DNA of 64,000 nucleotides from Phaseolus vulgaris (Eukaryota; Streptophyta; Magnoliopsida; Fabales; Fabaceae): NCBI RefSeq assembly GCF_000499845.2, contig NC_023754.2, forward strand, positions 18,292,111-18,356,110. The letters are read 5' to 3'. The notes under the pieces are model-generated. The model was not told where the DNA came from, did not search any database, and saw only the letters and a list, made by a program, of their open reading frames with translations. This document shows, piece by piece, positions 1-13,789 of the stretch (positions within the stretch are counted from its first letter, which is position 1; each line of letters opens with the position of its first letter). A program made the position numbers and the translations under genes.

Positions 1-3000
1 ATGAGAATTTTTGTTAAATAGGTTAGGAATTCATGTTTAGGAGATGATCTTAATAATTTCATATGTGAGTAATCAATTGAATGACTCTTTTTGTTGCATC
101 AATATCAATTAAGTAAGAATGTTATATATTTTTATCTACCAAAACACAAACCAATGAGAAAGATTAACTTCAATATTTCTAATTCTATCAATCAACTTTT
201 AATAATCATTACTCTGTTTTTATTTAAATTACGAGAAAAATTTATTTAAACAATACTCATATACATTGAATTCATTTCAATATCCAGTAAATGTTATACA
301 TTGAGATTTTAATAGAAATGTTTCTTATGTGTTTGATATCCATATTTTAAGACAAATTATTACTTCTAATTCGTTACACTTATCAAATTAGGTCAAAATT
401 TTTGAAATGTTACGACAAAGAAATCTGTAACATTTTGTTTTATTAAAATACTAAATTAATGTAAAAAGAATTTATAGTAATAATACTTATATCTTTAAAT
501 GATCGAAATAGAAATTCATTCATATGACAGTATACATGCTCGTTGAAGGATGTAATTAGGGATAAAAGAAGATATTGTTAATTAAAATTAGTTTAATGAA
601 AGTTGAATTTAAATTTCGAATAAGTTGTTTTATATCATTCAAATTCATCTTGCTTTAAACTCACCAACATGTAATTTAATCATTAGTACATGTCAATAAT
701 TTCATACATAATTTAATTCATTTTTGTTTAGTCCTTGCATAGAATCAAAATTAATTACAGTTTCAAATTATAATTTTATTTCAATTCATCTAAGTAGAAA
801 GTATTTTAAATCACAATGTGTTAAATTTTAATTAAGTGTGACCAATGAATAAAAATAATTCGATTGGGCAGAATGGTTTGTAACAAGTAAGAGTATATAA
901 TTACCGCCGCAAATTTGCATGAAAGTTGTCAATACAAAAAAAAAAAAAACTTATAATAACATGCATGCATGGAACTAATCTACCTTTATGCCTTTTCTAT
1001 TTTTAATTATATCTCTGCATTATATGCATATAAATACAGAAGAAAAAATTCATTGGTTTTTTCCTTCTTTTTTTTTCCTTCCACTTATAATTTAACTTCT
1101 GTTGTGTAAGGGCTTGCAAGCAAAAAAAAAATGAAAACTGATGAATTAAGCTCCTGCACATATTGTTGGTATTATTATTAATCCAGAAGGTATGTTGAAA
1201 CTATCATTGAAAGAGGTTTTAATCGGCAACTGCTATTTTCTACACTTTAGATTGATATTTTGAATAAACGTATAGTGCCACTTCATGTACAATGTTAAAA
1301 AAAAAAACAAATGAGGTAATTTTATTTTTATAATTATTCACATTAAATACTAAATATGATCCATTAATAATATAGTTCATTATAAATTATATAAATAAAT
1401 ATATCACACAAAATAAAAGTATCTTATTATTTTAGTAATCGTTGTATTGAATACTAAATACTTACTCGAGCTACCTTCTACAAGTACATTCCTGATCCAA
1501 AGTCAAAATTTGAGATTTAGGAGCATAGGAAGAAGTGAAGATAGGGGTGACAAAACAAGTCAGTCTAATCTGTTTTGGCCCAGGTTGCCAAAAGTAGGGT
1601 GGGACTGGCTAACCTACTAAGGGGATACGAATTGAAATTAGTAACGGCCCCGCTAGAAGGTGGGTTGGCGAGTTGACCCGTCATCTTTTCAATTTTTTCT
1701 TTTTTTGTTATTTTTTTAATATTTTGAATCCATTTACTTGGTTATAGTCATTAACTTTTTTTGGATAGTAAAAATGCAAAGAAGAGCAATAAAATTGAAT
1801 CAAACTTAATATTTTAATAAAAGAAAGTTTAATGCCAAAAAAATAAATATCAATAACAATTTAATAAATCAAATAATTTATAAAAAAATTAATGTAAATA
1901 AAATTATATATAAAAGATGGTTCACCACCAATTTTAATTCCACACATATTAAATTATTCTTTAAAATTATAAAAAAAACGGTGTTTCTCTTTGACCCATC
2001 ATGTTGATGAGATGAAAAAGATTAACTAATCCCGTCTAAATAAAGAGAAACTAACAAGTCAATCAGCTTTTCTATCCCAAATGAAAGTAAATAAATAATT
2101 CTTCTACCAGAAATTCTTACTTTATTAATCCTTAGTTCCCGTGTACAATGTTCAAATAATTGCACTATCTATTTCGGAAAAAATTATCAAGATTGGATGA
2201 AACAACTAACCTAGAAAATCTATTTAAAATAAAACACCACAATAGTTCAAATAGATTGTTGCCTTACTTGATCTGTAATTCATTAAGTAGATGTTAATTA
2301 AGATTAATGAAGATTTATCAAAAGTAATGAGAGTGACTTCATAATTTTTATCTTAGCATGTTGACAATATTAATAATTTTACTTTTAACTGGAATTAAAC
2401 ATGTGATAAACAAACACTTTACGAATAAAAAAAAATCTTAGTATGAATTAGGATTGTTGCTGTTATTATGAAATTTGGTCTCCTATTGTTATTGTTATTA
2501 TTACATGAGTAGAAATTAATATATGTTTTATTATAATTTTATTGAAAACGGTATATTAATTTTTAATATTATTGTTTTATTTATTTTGAAGTAAGTATAT
2601 TATTAATCAACCTTTCTGTGACAGTAAATTAATGAGACTTATATTATTATAATAATAGAAAATAATAAAAAAATGAAATTAATGAATAAATATTTATTTT
2701 AATTAAATCTGTCTCTTAAATATAAAAGGCATAAGGTTATTTTAAACCTTTAAATGGCTTATTAAATATGAAAAAATTAAAAAATAAAATATTAAATAAA
2801 TATTTACGTAACTAAATAATCAAATGAATTTCGCCCACAAAAAAAACTATATTTTTTTAATTTAAAACTGCATTTAGTAGTAAATAATGAATGTGATAAG
2901 AGTAAAACAATACATGCATGCAGAGGTGCAAAAAAAAACTAATTATTTATTGTATATAAATGATAAATTATTATGATAGCAGAAAGTGTGGGTCCAATGG

Positions 3001-4850
3001 GGACATGAATTAGAAGCAACAGAGGTATTGGACGGTGGTGGCTTTGCTTCGTAACCTTTTTGGATAAAAAAACAAACAAAACCTTCACAATTCGATACAC
3101 ATCAACACCAATCATCATTGCATCAAAAATCAACGTCACACATGCCCTACTTCTAAATTTAATTTATTAATATTTCTATAATAATATCAATAATATATTA
3201 TGTATGTATATACACATTTTTTTTGTTATTTTTTATTTGATATCTCTGCAAATATGTAAATTATTATTTTTTATTTTAAAATTGAGTTCTATAGCACAAA
3301 TCAATTTGAAAGAAATCGATATTTATATTTATAATTTTTTAAATTTAAACAAAAAAATCATATTTGGTAAATATAATTTATATGCAAATTTTATGCATAA
3401 ATTATTTCATACTAAAATTGTACATAAGAAATATGAGTTTGACAAAATGTTGTATTACCTGTTTATGATTAACGATTTAAAATTGTACCACTACTATTAA
3501 TTTTCATGCATTTTTTTCAATCAAAATAACACAATTATATTTTTCTTTTTATTATTTTTAAAAAATAACAAATTTTCTTTAAAAAAATTATTAAATTGAT
3601 TTTGTATCGAGTTTAGAACAATATGATACAACTGAAGTGGTATATCACAAATACGAATTTAATTATACAACATTTCAAAAAAAAAAAATTCACATATGAT
3701 CTCAACATAATTATCTACTATTTAAAATATAATTTTTAGAAATGATTTACCCATAAAATTTACACAAAACACGTATTTACTAGATATAACTTTTTTGAAA
3801 TTTTAAAAAATCATGAATGTGAATGACAATTTTTTCAAAATTAATTCGTGCTCAGGGTATACGATTTGCCCATTCTAAAATAAAATAAAATATTTTGCAC
3901 ATTTACGAAAATATCAAATCAAATTACACTAAAACCTATATACACATTACTTTTCTGCATAAAACTCTCAAAATCAATTAATCTTCTTTTACTATTTTTT
4001 ACTTTTTTACAAAACTGCAATAATTTATCTCTTCCCCCTGAATGTGAATTTATGTATGTAATATAATAGTTCTTCTACTTATCAACAATAAATAGGTATT
4101 TCTACTAAGATTATGACATTATGACATGTGGTTTATATTTTTTAATTGTTTTTATAAAAGGAAAACCTCTATAACTCATCATTTTAAGATTTTGAATTAG
4201 AAATGATACTAAAATTTATCATATATAAAATAATTCATGATCTAAAAACTTTAAAATTTCAATCTCCTAAATTAGATACTCTTATCAATATTCACTCGAG
4301 AAATAACGTTGTAGATTAAAGTTTTGAATAATATTCGTTCGAGTTTAAATTTTTTTCTACGTACATATACCTTCTATTCTTATAATAAAATTATAGGTAC
4401 GAAAAGTGTTAATAATAGAAGATTGTTTCAACAATTACGGGTAGATTATTACGTAATGATTGAAACTCAGATTACAATTTACACGTTTAAATCAAAATAA
4501 AATTACATGTTAATCGTTCATGTTATTAGACTTCTAAAATAAAACTAATATTAATTTTATCTTTTATAATTTTTAGGTTTTTTTTTTACTTATGTGTTGT
4601 CTTTAATTTATGTTTTCTTATTTTAATTTTTAGTAACTTTTATTTTCCATTATCTCTCTTTAATTATATTTAATATGAATGTATTACTAATATATATTCA
4701 GACTATTTGTTTTATCTAAGTAAGAAAAAGAAAATAAAAGAAATATTATTTTTTATATCCGTTGCCTTCCTTTTTTTCTCCTTTGTTTTATCTCATTTCT
4801 TTATTTATAATATAATTTTTTTTAACAGCAAGAAAGTATAAATAAATAGG
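1..4850. other. AT-rich intergenic region, no gene seen
   Basis: No open frame here resembles a known protein; the short frames near 2.9-3.5 kb are low-complexity and rich in Ile, Leu and Tyr, as expected from AT-rich DNA. Two spots are less plain. At about 1,545-1,690 a GC-richer patch starts with GGGGTGACAAAAC, which resembles the ends of short hAT-type elements, with a weakly similar patch at about 1,985-2,080; I could not confirm inverted ends or a target duplication. Long A or T runs occur throughout. Confidence 0.6.
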
Positions 4851-4859
4851 AATCACTAT

Positions 4860-6250
4860 AGGGATGATCTAACCCTTATACATACCACAAGAGACGTACA
4901 TGACAGGTCCAAAAACCCAAATCCAATAAGAAACTAACACCTACCAACAAACCTAGAACACCTGGAGTAGCCTCCAAACCAGACAATCCAAAACAAACAC
5001 CAAATAAAAGGAAAACACCAAACAATAAATCCAAAAGCAAATCTCCTCAAAAACCAAACATCTCACAAAAACACCATACAAAGAACACCCTTATAGCAAA
5101 ACAGAAACCACCCCGACATTAGCAACCCACCAACCAACAAACTAAATCAAATACAAACATACTAGGAGATCAAGACATCAATCTGAAATGAAAACACAAG
5201 TAGATGGGACTTTGGAAGTGACCCAAGACCAAGTCTTTAATTAGACCAACGAAAATATTTTAGAGTGATCCATCACACCACCTATGACACCAAATATCTC
5301 TTACCACCGCAATCCACACATTCCCCAAACTTAAATTAAAAGTTTTAGAAGAATTACAAATATTAAACTGTAGGAAATGTGAGTGAGAATCTTGGGGGGC
5401 AACCAACGTCAACCCTAACCACACAAAACAAAGATTTCAAACAAGCCAATAAAATCTACACCTAAAAAATAAATGATTAGTGGACTCCTCTTTTTACCCG
5501 CAAAAACAACAAAAAATACTAGCCAAATTAACTTTAGAAGTAATATTGTTTTCCAGCACCTTCCAAACTATAACACGGTCTGAGGGTAAAGCCTTAATCC
5601 TCCAAAAAAATTTGAACATACGAGAGCTTTCTCCTTCAATCTCACCCTTTAAAAGACCATAAGTTGTATTAACCGAAAACTCAAGTTTGGTATAAACCTC
5701 AGACTTCTCTTCCATTTGAAAAAAAGATCCTATATGCAAGTTTAACAGTGTAATTTCCCAAACTCACATCTTTCCATACCCATTTGTCCTCTTTAACATG
5801 ATCAAATTGTTTTTTGTTAGATGTACCATTTCATATGACCAAAATTTCCTCCTAAACAAACCAAGATCTTCTCTAACTCAGTCTCCAACACCATAGATCT
5901 TCCTCCCAAACACCGAATTGACCTATGAACATACCATTTTGGTTTGAATTGGCATCTAGTCACGGGAACCTGTCTTTCAAGGTAGTCTGCCCTATTCAAG
6001 TATCTTCTCAAAACAAAATTTTATTCTTATTTCCAAATTTTCATGTGATATAATCCGTATTTAGACCTAATAATGTTTTCCAACATTCCTTTATCTTCCC
6101 TTCCCAATCCCCAAACCCGCTTTGTTAATAAAGTGATGTTGAACATCTTAAGATTTTAACTCCTAGACCTCCTTCATGTTTAATCTTACAAGTTGTTTCC
6201 CACTTAACCCATATAATTTCCCTCCCTTCCTAGCCCAACCACATCACTTA
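4860..6250 (-). mobile_element. Degenerate LINE 3' part (reverse transcriptase C-terminus and zf-RVT)
   Basis: Read on the minus strand, fragments in different frames match the C-terminal part of plant LINE polyproteins. Near 6,250-6,050 the phrases IIWVKWETTCK and HEGGLGVK are recognisable, the usual block after the polymerase domain. At 5,494-5,739 a frame contains FSVNTTYGLL and RVIVWKVLENNITSKVNL followed by a Cys pair, which is the zinc-binding reverse-transcriptase-associated domain. The frames are interrupted by shifts and stops, so this is a dead element. The low-coordinate edge near 4,845 shares AAATAAATAGGAA with the second LINE at 10.9 kb, so both probably end in the same 3' tail. 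Confidence 0.75.
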
Positions 6251-6489
6251 ATCTTTAAGTGTGAATAAGCAAACATTAAAATAAAAAATGTTAAATTAAA
6301 TATAATGCTACTAACTTTAATCGAAAGTGTAAGAATGCAGAACTCATACACAAAGCTTAAGCATTTTGAAGCCCTCATCCTTTTGTCTTTTTCTTGGCTT
6401 TTGAATATAGCCTTTACATACACTTAGCTTTAACCCTCTTTGTTTCTTCCAACTACCTTCCTTTTGCTCACTAATCATAAGATCCCCCA

Positions 6490-7080
6490 TTGTTAATGGA
6501 AAAGACACGTGTTACAAGGTCCTCCAATGGGGAAGTTCACAAGTGTAGATGAATGGATTGGGTCCCACCACTGAATTGGAAGAAGGAGAAAGAAAAATGG
6601 TAGTGGTAGGTTCCCTTAGGTTCATGATTGTATTCTCCACAACAAGTGTACCACCTGTCTTGTTGTGCCTTTCTTTGCATGCATTATGTTGTCCTCCTCT
6701 TCACTCCTTTGGATGCTTACTTTTGGAGTTTGCATTCACAATGTGCCAATGAGTCCTAGATGGGGACCCACTTTTTCTCTTCTCTTCTCTTCTCAAGTGG
6801 GAAAGTGGGTCCCACCTAATTCCAAGAAATGTTGTTTGTTTTATTTTGGACTCTTCCTCATACTTTTCCTCATCATCCATCTTCATTATTCATCATGAGT
6901 TTCTTCTCTTTTCATCCTCCAAACTTAAAAAGAAAACAAAAACATTCTCTTTCTCATCCAATCTCCACTTCTTTCCCCACTCTCAAGCTTCATTTTCAAC
7001 CAAACAAAAATAGAGTACTATTGCTTCTTGTTGGTGTGCTGCTTGATGGCTTCCTAGTTGGTTGTTGTTATATATAATAA
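6490..7080. promoter_or_regulatory. GC-richer island with G-box and three TCP-type motifs
   Basis: This block is clearly less AT-rich than its surroundings. It holds a G-box CACGTG at 6,506-6,511 and three matches to the TCP-factor consensus GGNCCCAC: 6,561-6,568, 6,764-6,771, and inside the palindrome GTGGGTCCCAC at 6,805-6,815. A TTATATATAA stretch lies at its right edge near 7,070. Several short frames cross it (the longest is 82 codons from 6,829), but none has a recognisable domain. It could be the promoter or leader of an unannotated transcript, or a low-copy relic of a gene. Motif matches are direct; the regulatory role is inference. Confidence 0.3.
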
Positions 7081-9080
7081 TTTGTTTAGTTTCCAAAGAG
7101 ACTTTATATATATATAATCTTTCATGGATCGTGTTTATCCACTTAGATCATCCCTTGGTGCAGCGAATTCAATCATGCCTATATGTGCACAAAAGTGTTT
7201 GAAAATTAAAAAATCATGCATCTTAAAGTGGACCTAATGAAATTGTTGGTTTCTTTACGGGGCCATAGTGGAAGATTATGGATTTAGTTACCAAAATTCA
7301 TTATCTGTAATACAGGAGGAATGTAAATGGAGATAAGAACATTTTATAATATTAAATTAAATTTAAAGTAAATTTTTTAATATAGTATTAAAATAATTTT
7401 AGAGTCTATTTTAAAAAAAAAGTGTGTGGAGTTTACAATTCATTATCAGATCATCCATAAATATATAGTCTAACACATGTTGACATCTTCGGCATGAAGA
7501 ATATGTGTTAGAGATCCTACATCGACTGTGTTAGAGATCCTACATCGACTAGATATAAGATAAAATTCACTTCCCAATAAAAATCGTATCTCATAAAGAA
7601 ATTTTTATGATAAATTCATGTTTCAATTTATGGAAATTTATTCAATGTTATTTGAAATTAAAAATAAAAAACTGTATCTTTTTATCTTAATTTTTATTAT
7701 AATTTTGTATGTTTTGTAAAATAAAAACGTATAAAGATAATTATTATACTAAATGAAACACATGAAATATCGTAACTAAATATGAGTATAGTGTGTTATC
7801 CCTATACAAATACATTTACAAAATTATGCAAGAATGTTTGTGATATTCTATTACTTTTACAATTTTTTCTTTAGTTCATGTGATATTATCTTATATAGTG
7901 GGATCTTATACTGTCTGAATATACCATTTCAGCAATATATCTTATGAAAATTAAACTTTAGTAATTCAACTGTTAGATTAAATTTTTCTATGAAAATATA
8001 ATTTAGAAAATAGATTGATACTTCATCAACACAACTTCATTATAGTATACTCTATACTTAAAATTGAAATAAATAGATATCATGAAATTGTATATGTTTA
8101 TCAACGAACTATAAAAAAGACAAAATAGGTTGATTTACATGATCATTAAAATGGTTTATTGCTTTACATTTATTAAATTTATACTTTACAAAAGCTTATT
8201 AAATATATTGCAAATTTGCCAAGGATCATACTTTGAATTACTAAAACTTTTAGGTAAATTTTACATATTATAGAGGCTTATTAATATAAATGAATCTTTA
8301 ATCAATTAAAGTGATTAAACTTATAATTGTTCCGTACACATGTTATAATTATTTAATTTGATGGAGGGAGGTATATGGAACTTAAAAGAAGGTGGCATTT
8401 TGTTGCTTTAATGACTTTGCCTATTTAGGTGTCCAAAAATAGATAATCTTACAAAGATTTCAATCACTTTCACACTTATCTAGATCTTTTCTCATGATTT
8501 CCTGCTACACAGTCCTATTTGCTTTTCACTATCTTTTTAGCTGGTGATTGTTATTCTTCATTCATGAACAATTGTTGCACATAAAGCAAAGAAGAGCAAT
8601 ATAAAAGAAAAGTTGTCTATCTATTATGCCATGTTTAAAGATTTTCAATCTTTTAAGGTCCTCTTTTCTATTTCATATACTTCACATAGATTCACTTATC
8701 AAATAGCTAGGGACCCTTGTTATAATGGTGTATAAATATATATAGTTGTACTTTACTATGCGTTAAGACTTAAAATGCATTACTATAAGTAGTTCACATA
8801 ATGCTTTTTGAGGGGGAAATTGTTTTCCAATATGTACATGAAAAAAATGTAAAAATGTATAAAAAATCCATTAATAGGGATAAACAAATTTAAAGAAAAT
8901 GGATAAAAAAATGACATAAAGGCAAAGAGGGTTGAGCAGGTAAAGTAAGAAGAAGACATAGGGCAGATCAAAAGCAATGGAAGCAGTTAAATTAGTACGG
9001 AGTACACAGATCACGTCTTTAACTTTTTACTCGTTCATCAATGGCCTTTGAGCAATGATATTAATACCTACACCAAACAG
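7081..9080. other. AT-rich intergenic region, no gene seen
   Basis: No supported gene. It contains a perfect 23-bp tandem duplication at 7,504-7,549 (listed separately). The remaining frames are low-complexity. Confidence 0.6.
7504..7549. repeat. Perfect 23-bp tandem duplication
   Basis: The unit TGTGTTAGAGATCCTACATC plus GAC occurs twice back to back, at 7,504-7,526 and 7,527-7,549. A diverged match in the other orientation occurs near 17,850-17,880 (AATGTGGAATCTCTAACACT), which suggests a dispersed repeat end rather than a unique site. Confidence 0.8.
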
Positions 9081-9083
9081 AGT

Positions 9084-9097
9084 TTTATTTATTTATT

Positions 9098-9153
<56 letters not shown>
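9084..9153. repeat. (TTTA)n/(TTA)n compound microsatellite
   Basis: Several TTTA units pass directly into about 15 TTA units. The frames across it read as runs of Leu or Tyr and are not genes. Confidence 0.95.
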
Positions 9154-9154
<1 letters not shown>

Positions 9155-10910
9155 TCTTCTATGTGGAGGATACAATTGTTGGTTGGGTTGTCATCTCATA
9201 CATACAAAAGCATCATATTCCCTACCCAAACTTTTGTTCTTTTTTTATTTTTTTGAGTTTAAAGTTGTTTGAGCCAGTATTTTTGTTAGCTTGTGGTCCT
9301 TCCTTCATTTGATAACATACATTATTCAAATGATCTAATGGGATATTCATGAACCCAAAGAAGGCAAAAATGGAGAAGGCAATGATCAATGATTGATTGA
9401 TACGTAGGCTAGCATTTTCAGCTACCTGTATTTTCCTTCCTCTTCATATTATCTGTAGAGTTTAATGAATTGAAATAGTTTTTAATAGGAGAAACCAAAA
9501 CCAAAAATTCATCCTAAATATTTTATTATGGGGGTTATTTACTTGTCTTAGCTGTACAAGGAGTAAATGTTAGGTCATTTGATGATAGACAATTTTTTTT
9601 TTAGATGTTTAGTTTTTTTTAAAAGTTATACCAAACTCGTATTTATTTGTTTGTAATAAAAAATTTTGTTGAACATTTCAAAATATAGTTAAGAACATTT
9701 GAGGTGTCAAACAAAAAGATGAGGACAAAACACAACTAGTGTCTGAGCATGCTTGATATAAATGTTTAGGTATAAGATGCTGCAGAACTTAGGCTTTCGA
9801 TGGAATAGATTATTGATGCTGACAATTACCTAAATGTAAGATATTGAAAACTAGGGTTATCTGAATGTATATTTGATAGCGAAGTTTTGAGGAAACAAAG
9901 GGTTTCATTAGGGTTTTGGAAGCTATTCGAAAAAGGAAAGCATTTTGGATGGTTTATGATATGAAGACGATGTTTTAACCCTTTGCTTCATTGGTATCCT
10001 TTAATTGCTAGCAGCAGAACTTGACCTTATTTATTAATGGAAGCGACCCATTTGGTTTTCCCTTTCAGATGTTGTCTTCGACATGGGAATGGCAATTCTT
10101 TCACAGAAATAACAAAGCACTGCAAAATTTCTTGTTTTATAAGGTGTGCATGTTACGATCTTGCTTCTGCCATGAGTCAAACCACGTGCACATGATTATT
10201 GCACCGAATTTCACTTCAATTTCTCAGGCTTTGCTTTTGGAACCAAATTTCACAAACTCATGAATCATGTTATTGATGCAAAATCAAGTTCTTTTTATAT
10301 TGGTCAAAATAACTAATGTTAACTTTGGCTCAAGGGTTAGTCACATTTATAAATACATAGAAGATATATAGTACATGAATAGAAGCTTATGATGATAAAA
10401 AACAAATAATGAATAGAAGCTTATATACAAGATTTTTATGATGATAATATTTTTTTAGATTTTAAATGCATAATCGAGATAATTTATTTTAATGGATGAA
10501 GCGTGTACGTTCTTCAGTAAATAATTTATTAATTTTATATGATATATATAGATGATGGGATCATTTCAAAAAATTAAATATTTAAGTGATGTTATATATT
10601 TTAAAGATGTAAAAGTGTAAAATTAATTTTTATCGACAATAGGAAGTTAAATAAATAAAGAAACACTTGGAATGCTTGTAAAGTGTTGAACTTTAAAATA
10701 TAGTATCATTTTTTGTATGTAGTTAAAACTACTTAATAGGATAACATTTTTATCCGAAAGTCTCAAACTACCTAATTGTAGGTAGATACTTTTCAGTCGG
10801 CGTTATTTCTAATGAATTATAAAAATTAATTAGTGTATAAGTTATATAATTGGTGGTGTTAAATTATGAATAATCCACCCTTTAATTTAAGATGCAGATG
10901 ATTTTTTATT
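9154..10910. other. Intergenic region, no supported gene
   Basis: An 80-codon frame at 10,021-10,263 lies in slightly GC-richer sequence and contains a CACGTG near 10,180, but it matches no family I recognise and has no splice partners. Treated as non-coding. Confidence 0.5.
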
Positions 10911-10929
10911 AGTAAAAAAAATAAATAAA

Positions 10930-11945
10930 TAGGAACGGTTTAAAGGTAATGTGACTTTTATTAAAAAAAAATAAAAATCACACATCCCTACTTGTCCCAA
11001 ATATCCGGTAAAACATAGTAAAACACCATACAAGACATAAGTTTGGGATATTCATAACTCACATTAAAAAAAAACATAAACAACCACTAAAATAATGAGA
11101 CCCATTTACAAATAATTCCACACATGATTCAGAATAAGTGAATACTGCGGGTTTTTCTTTGCATGTGATCCAAACCCAGATTTTTCTTTTTACCACTGCA
11201 AAGACCTCTAAATAATCAACTCTCTTATTCTTAAAAACACTTCTATGTTTCCATATTTCACCTACAAAAGCAATTCACACTCCCAAACTCTGAATAGTGA
11301 ACCAGTCACATTAAAAGGGCAAAACATCATGAAGTGTACCTTAGCATCATAGTGATTCACCAACAGACAACCCAACCAAGACAAACACAATTCCAAAATT
11401 CTCCAAGCAATCTTACACTTAAAAAAGAGATGACTAACAGTCTTCTCTTCCCCACCACACAGCCCACACAAACTGCTTACCAAGATCACTCCTTGCCTCA
11501 ACAGATTATCCTTTGTTGTTATACTATTTTGCAGCACTCTCCAAGCTATAACTTGTGAAAATAGGAGGGACTTAACCTTCCCAAACCAACCTCTTGAAAA
11601 GGACCCTATCTCCACCTCGTACCTCTTTCTTCAAAGAATTATAGGTAGATTTCACAGAGAAGCTAAGTTTTTCATTATCCCTCCAAATCCATTTATCCAC
11701 GACGCTCTCCCCCTCCGCAACTAACTTCTTATAGTCCAAAAGACCCATCAATTGAGCAACCTGGTCCTCTTTCCACTCCAACATGTTTCTCCTCCATGTT
11801 ATCCACCCACTTATCTTCCCATAACCTTACATTCTTCCCATTCCCTAAAACCCACCCAATTTTATCTTCAAAATCACTACCCCAACCCTCTAATTTCCAA
11901 ACCCTTTTTAAGTCTCTCCACCAAAGAGATTCCTTATTACTTGTG
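10930..11945 (-). mobile_element. LINE 3' fragment with zf-RVT domain
   Basis: On the minus strand, from 11,940 downwards, the frames read LWWRDLKRVWKLE, then WVLGNGKNVRLWEDKWVD, then (11,572-11,784) FSVKSTYNSLKKE and (11,262-11,615) SQVIAWRVLQNSITTKDNLL with CGLCGGEEKTVSHLFFKC. This is the normal order of the end of a plant LINE polyprotein: the tryptophan-rich block, the Asp/Trp block, and the zinc-binding domain with its Cys-Cys-His-Cys pattern. At least two frame changes and a stop show it is dead. The low-coordinate edge resembles that of the 4.9 kb LINE. Confidence 0.85.
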
Positions 11946-12290
11946 ACTTATGTAGCACATACACTGATACGATACGGATATGGATACGGACAAGGAGATA
12001 CGTATAATCTCTAAAATGTAGGATACGGGGACACATATCTATATATTATATAATTATGAGTTATATAAATTGACAATAAAGATTTATGTGCACAAGTATA
12101 TTTTAATTTTTTTTGTAGCAGAAAAATGTTTCTCATGGCTGGTTCAAAAGGATTTGTTCCTTATTTTTGTATTTCTCCTTTTTAAAATTGTACCGATACG
12201 TGTTTTACAAATGTCGTATGAGTATCAGTGTCTGATATAGACACACCATTTAAGAGTAGTGTCTGAGTCTCATAGTTTGTGACTGAACTC
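11946..12290. repeat. Dispersed repeat with imperfect inverted ends
   Basis: The segment opens with GTGACTTATGTAGCACATAC and closes near 12,285 with TCTCATAGTTTGTGAC. It carries repeated GATACGGATATGGATACGG-type words on the left and CGATACGTG / AGTATCAGTGTCTGATAT words on the right. It resembles a short non-autonomous element next to the LINE, but no family can be assigned from sequence alone. Confidence 0.35.
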
Positions 12291-12360
12291 TTTAACCTCC
12301 GGTCGTCATACTTATTAAGATGTAGATGTTGTGAAATGCATAGAGAAAGGACAAAATTTG

Positions 12361-12670
12361 AGCTAATACTATAAAAAAATTATTAAATAAAAATTAATTT
12401 TAGAGATAAAAATAATTAATTACTATATTAACTAAATTTAATATTATTTTATAGACTAAAAAAGTATTAGTATTTAAAATAATTTTATTATTAATAAAAT
12501 TTATAAAATAATTTTTAATATCAATTTAAAAATTAATTTAAATTTTTTATTAATAATAAAAAATATTTTAAATACTAATAATTTTTTTAGTCTTTAAAAT
12601 AATGTTTAATTTAATAAATATGATAATTAATTATTTTTTATTTTTAAAGTGTAATTCTAATAATTTTTTT
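12361..12670. mobile_element. Fold-back MITE-like element (CACTA-type family), copy A
   Basis: AT-rich imperfect inverted repeat. The left half reads ATTATTAAATAAAAATTAAT...TTAGAGATAAAAATAATTA and the right half is its approximate reverse complement, with TATTAATAAA blocks near the centre. It shares these words with elements at 13.06, 22.2, 24.3, 47.2, 48.2, 48.7, 52.2 and 55.05 kb. The ends are worn and no target duplication is seen. Confidence 0.5.
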
Positions 12671-13060
12671 GAAATATAAGTTATTGAGTTATATATTATA
12701 CATATTTATTTTGATAATGATAATAATAAAGAAGCTAAATTCATGTCCTAATGGCTGTAAGGTTCATGATTAATTATTGATTCAGAAGATTTGATAATGG
12801 AGGCGTTTATGGCAACACGTCATGTTTCCATATGTAAGAAAATGCAACCAATCCATGGAAGAGTGTGACATTCAGAACTGATTTTCCCCAAAATTAGAAT
12901 CCAAGTGGCCAAAGTTAGTGTCTCTATATTTCTTCAAATTCAAATGAATCACTCTCTCATTTTCCAACCAAGAATATATGATTACTCTCTTTTTTAATCA
13001 GTTGCTGGTAAAATAATTAACTTCAGTTGTCCTAAAAATAAATATTTACAGAACATTTTT

Positions 13061-13490
13061 CACTATAAAAAAATTATTAAAAAATAACTAAATTTATAGA
13101 TAAAAAAATAATTAATCATTATATTAATTAAATTAGATGCTATTTTAAAGATAAAAAATAATAAATATCTAGAATGGTTTTATTATTAATAAAAATTTAT
13201 AAATTAGTATCTAAATTAGTTAGTAAGATTTTAATTACTAATATTTTAAATTTAAAATTAATTTATCTAAAAATTTAATAGAGACTAATTTAAAATATAA
13301 TGTAGTTAAAAACTAAAATTTTGATAATTAATATCAATTTAGAACTATTTTATAAATTTTTATTAATAATAAAATGTATTTTTAAATACTAATAATTTTA
13401 TTAGTTTATAAAATAATTTTTAATTTAATTTAATAATTAATTATTTTAATATCTAAAATCAATTTTTATTTAATAATTTTCTTATTTCAT
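13061..13490. mobile_element. Fold-back MITE-like element, copy B
   Basis: Begins CACTATAAAAAAATTATTAA and ends in TTTAATAATTTTCTTATT. The two halves are imperfect reverse complements around a centre of AATTTAAAATTAATTTATC type. The left terminus is a worn version of the CACTACAAGAAAA end seen in better copies. Confidence 0.55.
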
Positions 13491-13789
13491 GTCAACATTA
13501 ATGTATAAAAATGGTACATCAATTTGAATAACTTTTCGTATATAATTTCTTATAATTTTATCTTTTATTGTGACAATGTTCGGATAATTATTAACGTTTC
13601 CACTAGTGTAAATAGTGTTTTTGTAATTTTAAAATGTGTTTAATATTTTCCTTGCCTAAAAGTCAAAAGCTGGTTAGGTTTTTACTTTTTTTAAAAATGA
13701 TTTAAACCACTCTATAAGAACGTAATTATATAAAAAAAAAGGTTTGTTTTAAGAGTTAGATAGATTTAGGTTTTATTAGTTAACAAGAA

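Noticed and set aside
7151..7172. Possible miR168-like word (CCCTTGGTGCAG)
   Set aside because: Only about 12 nt match and no complementary arm that would make a precursor hairpin is present nearby.
10021..10263. 80-codon plus-strand frame
   Set aside because: No recognisable domain, no promoter-to-terminator context, and ordinary length for chance.
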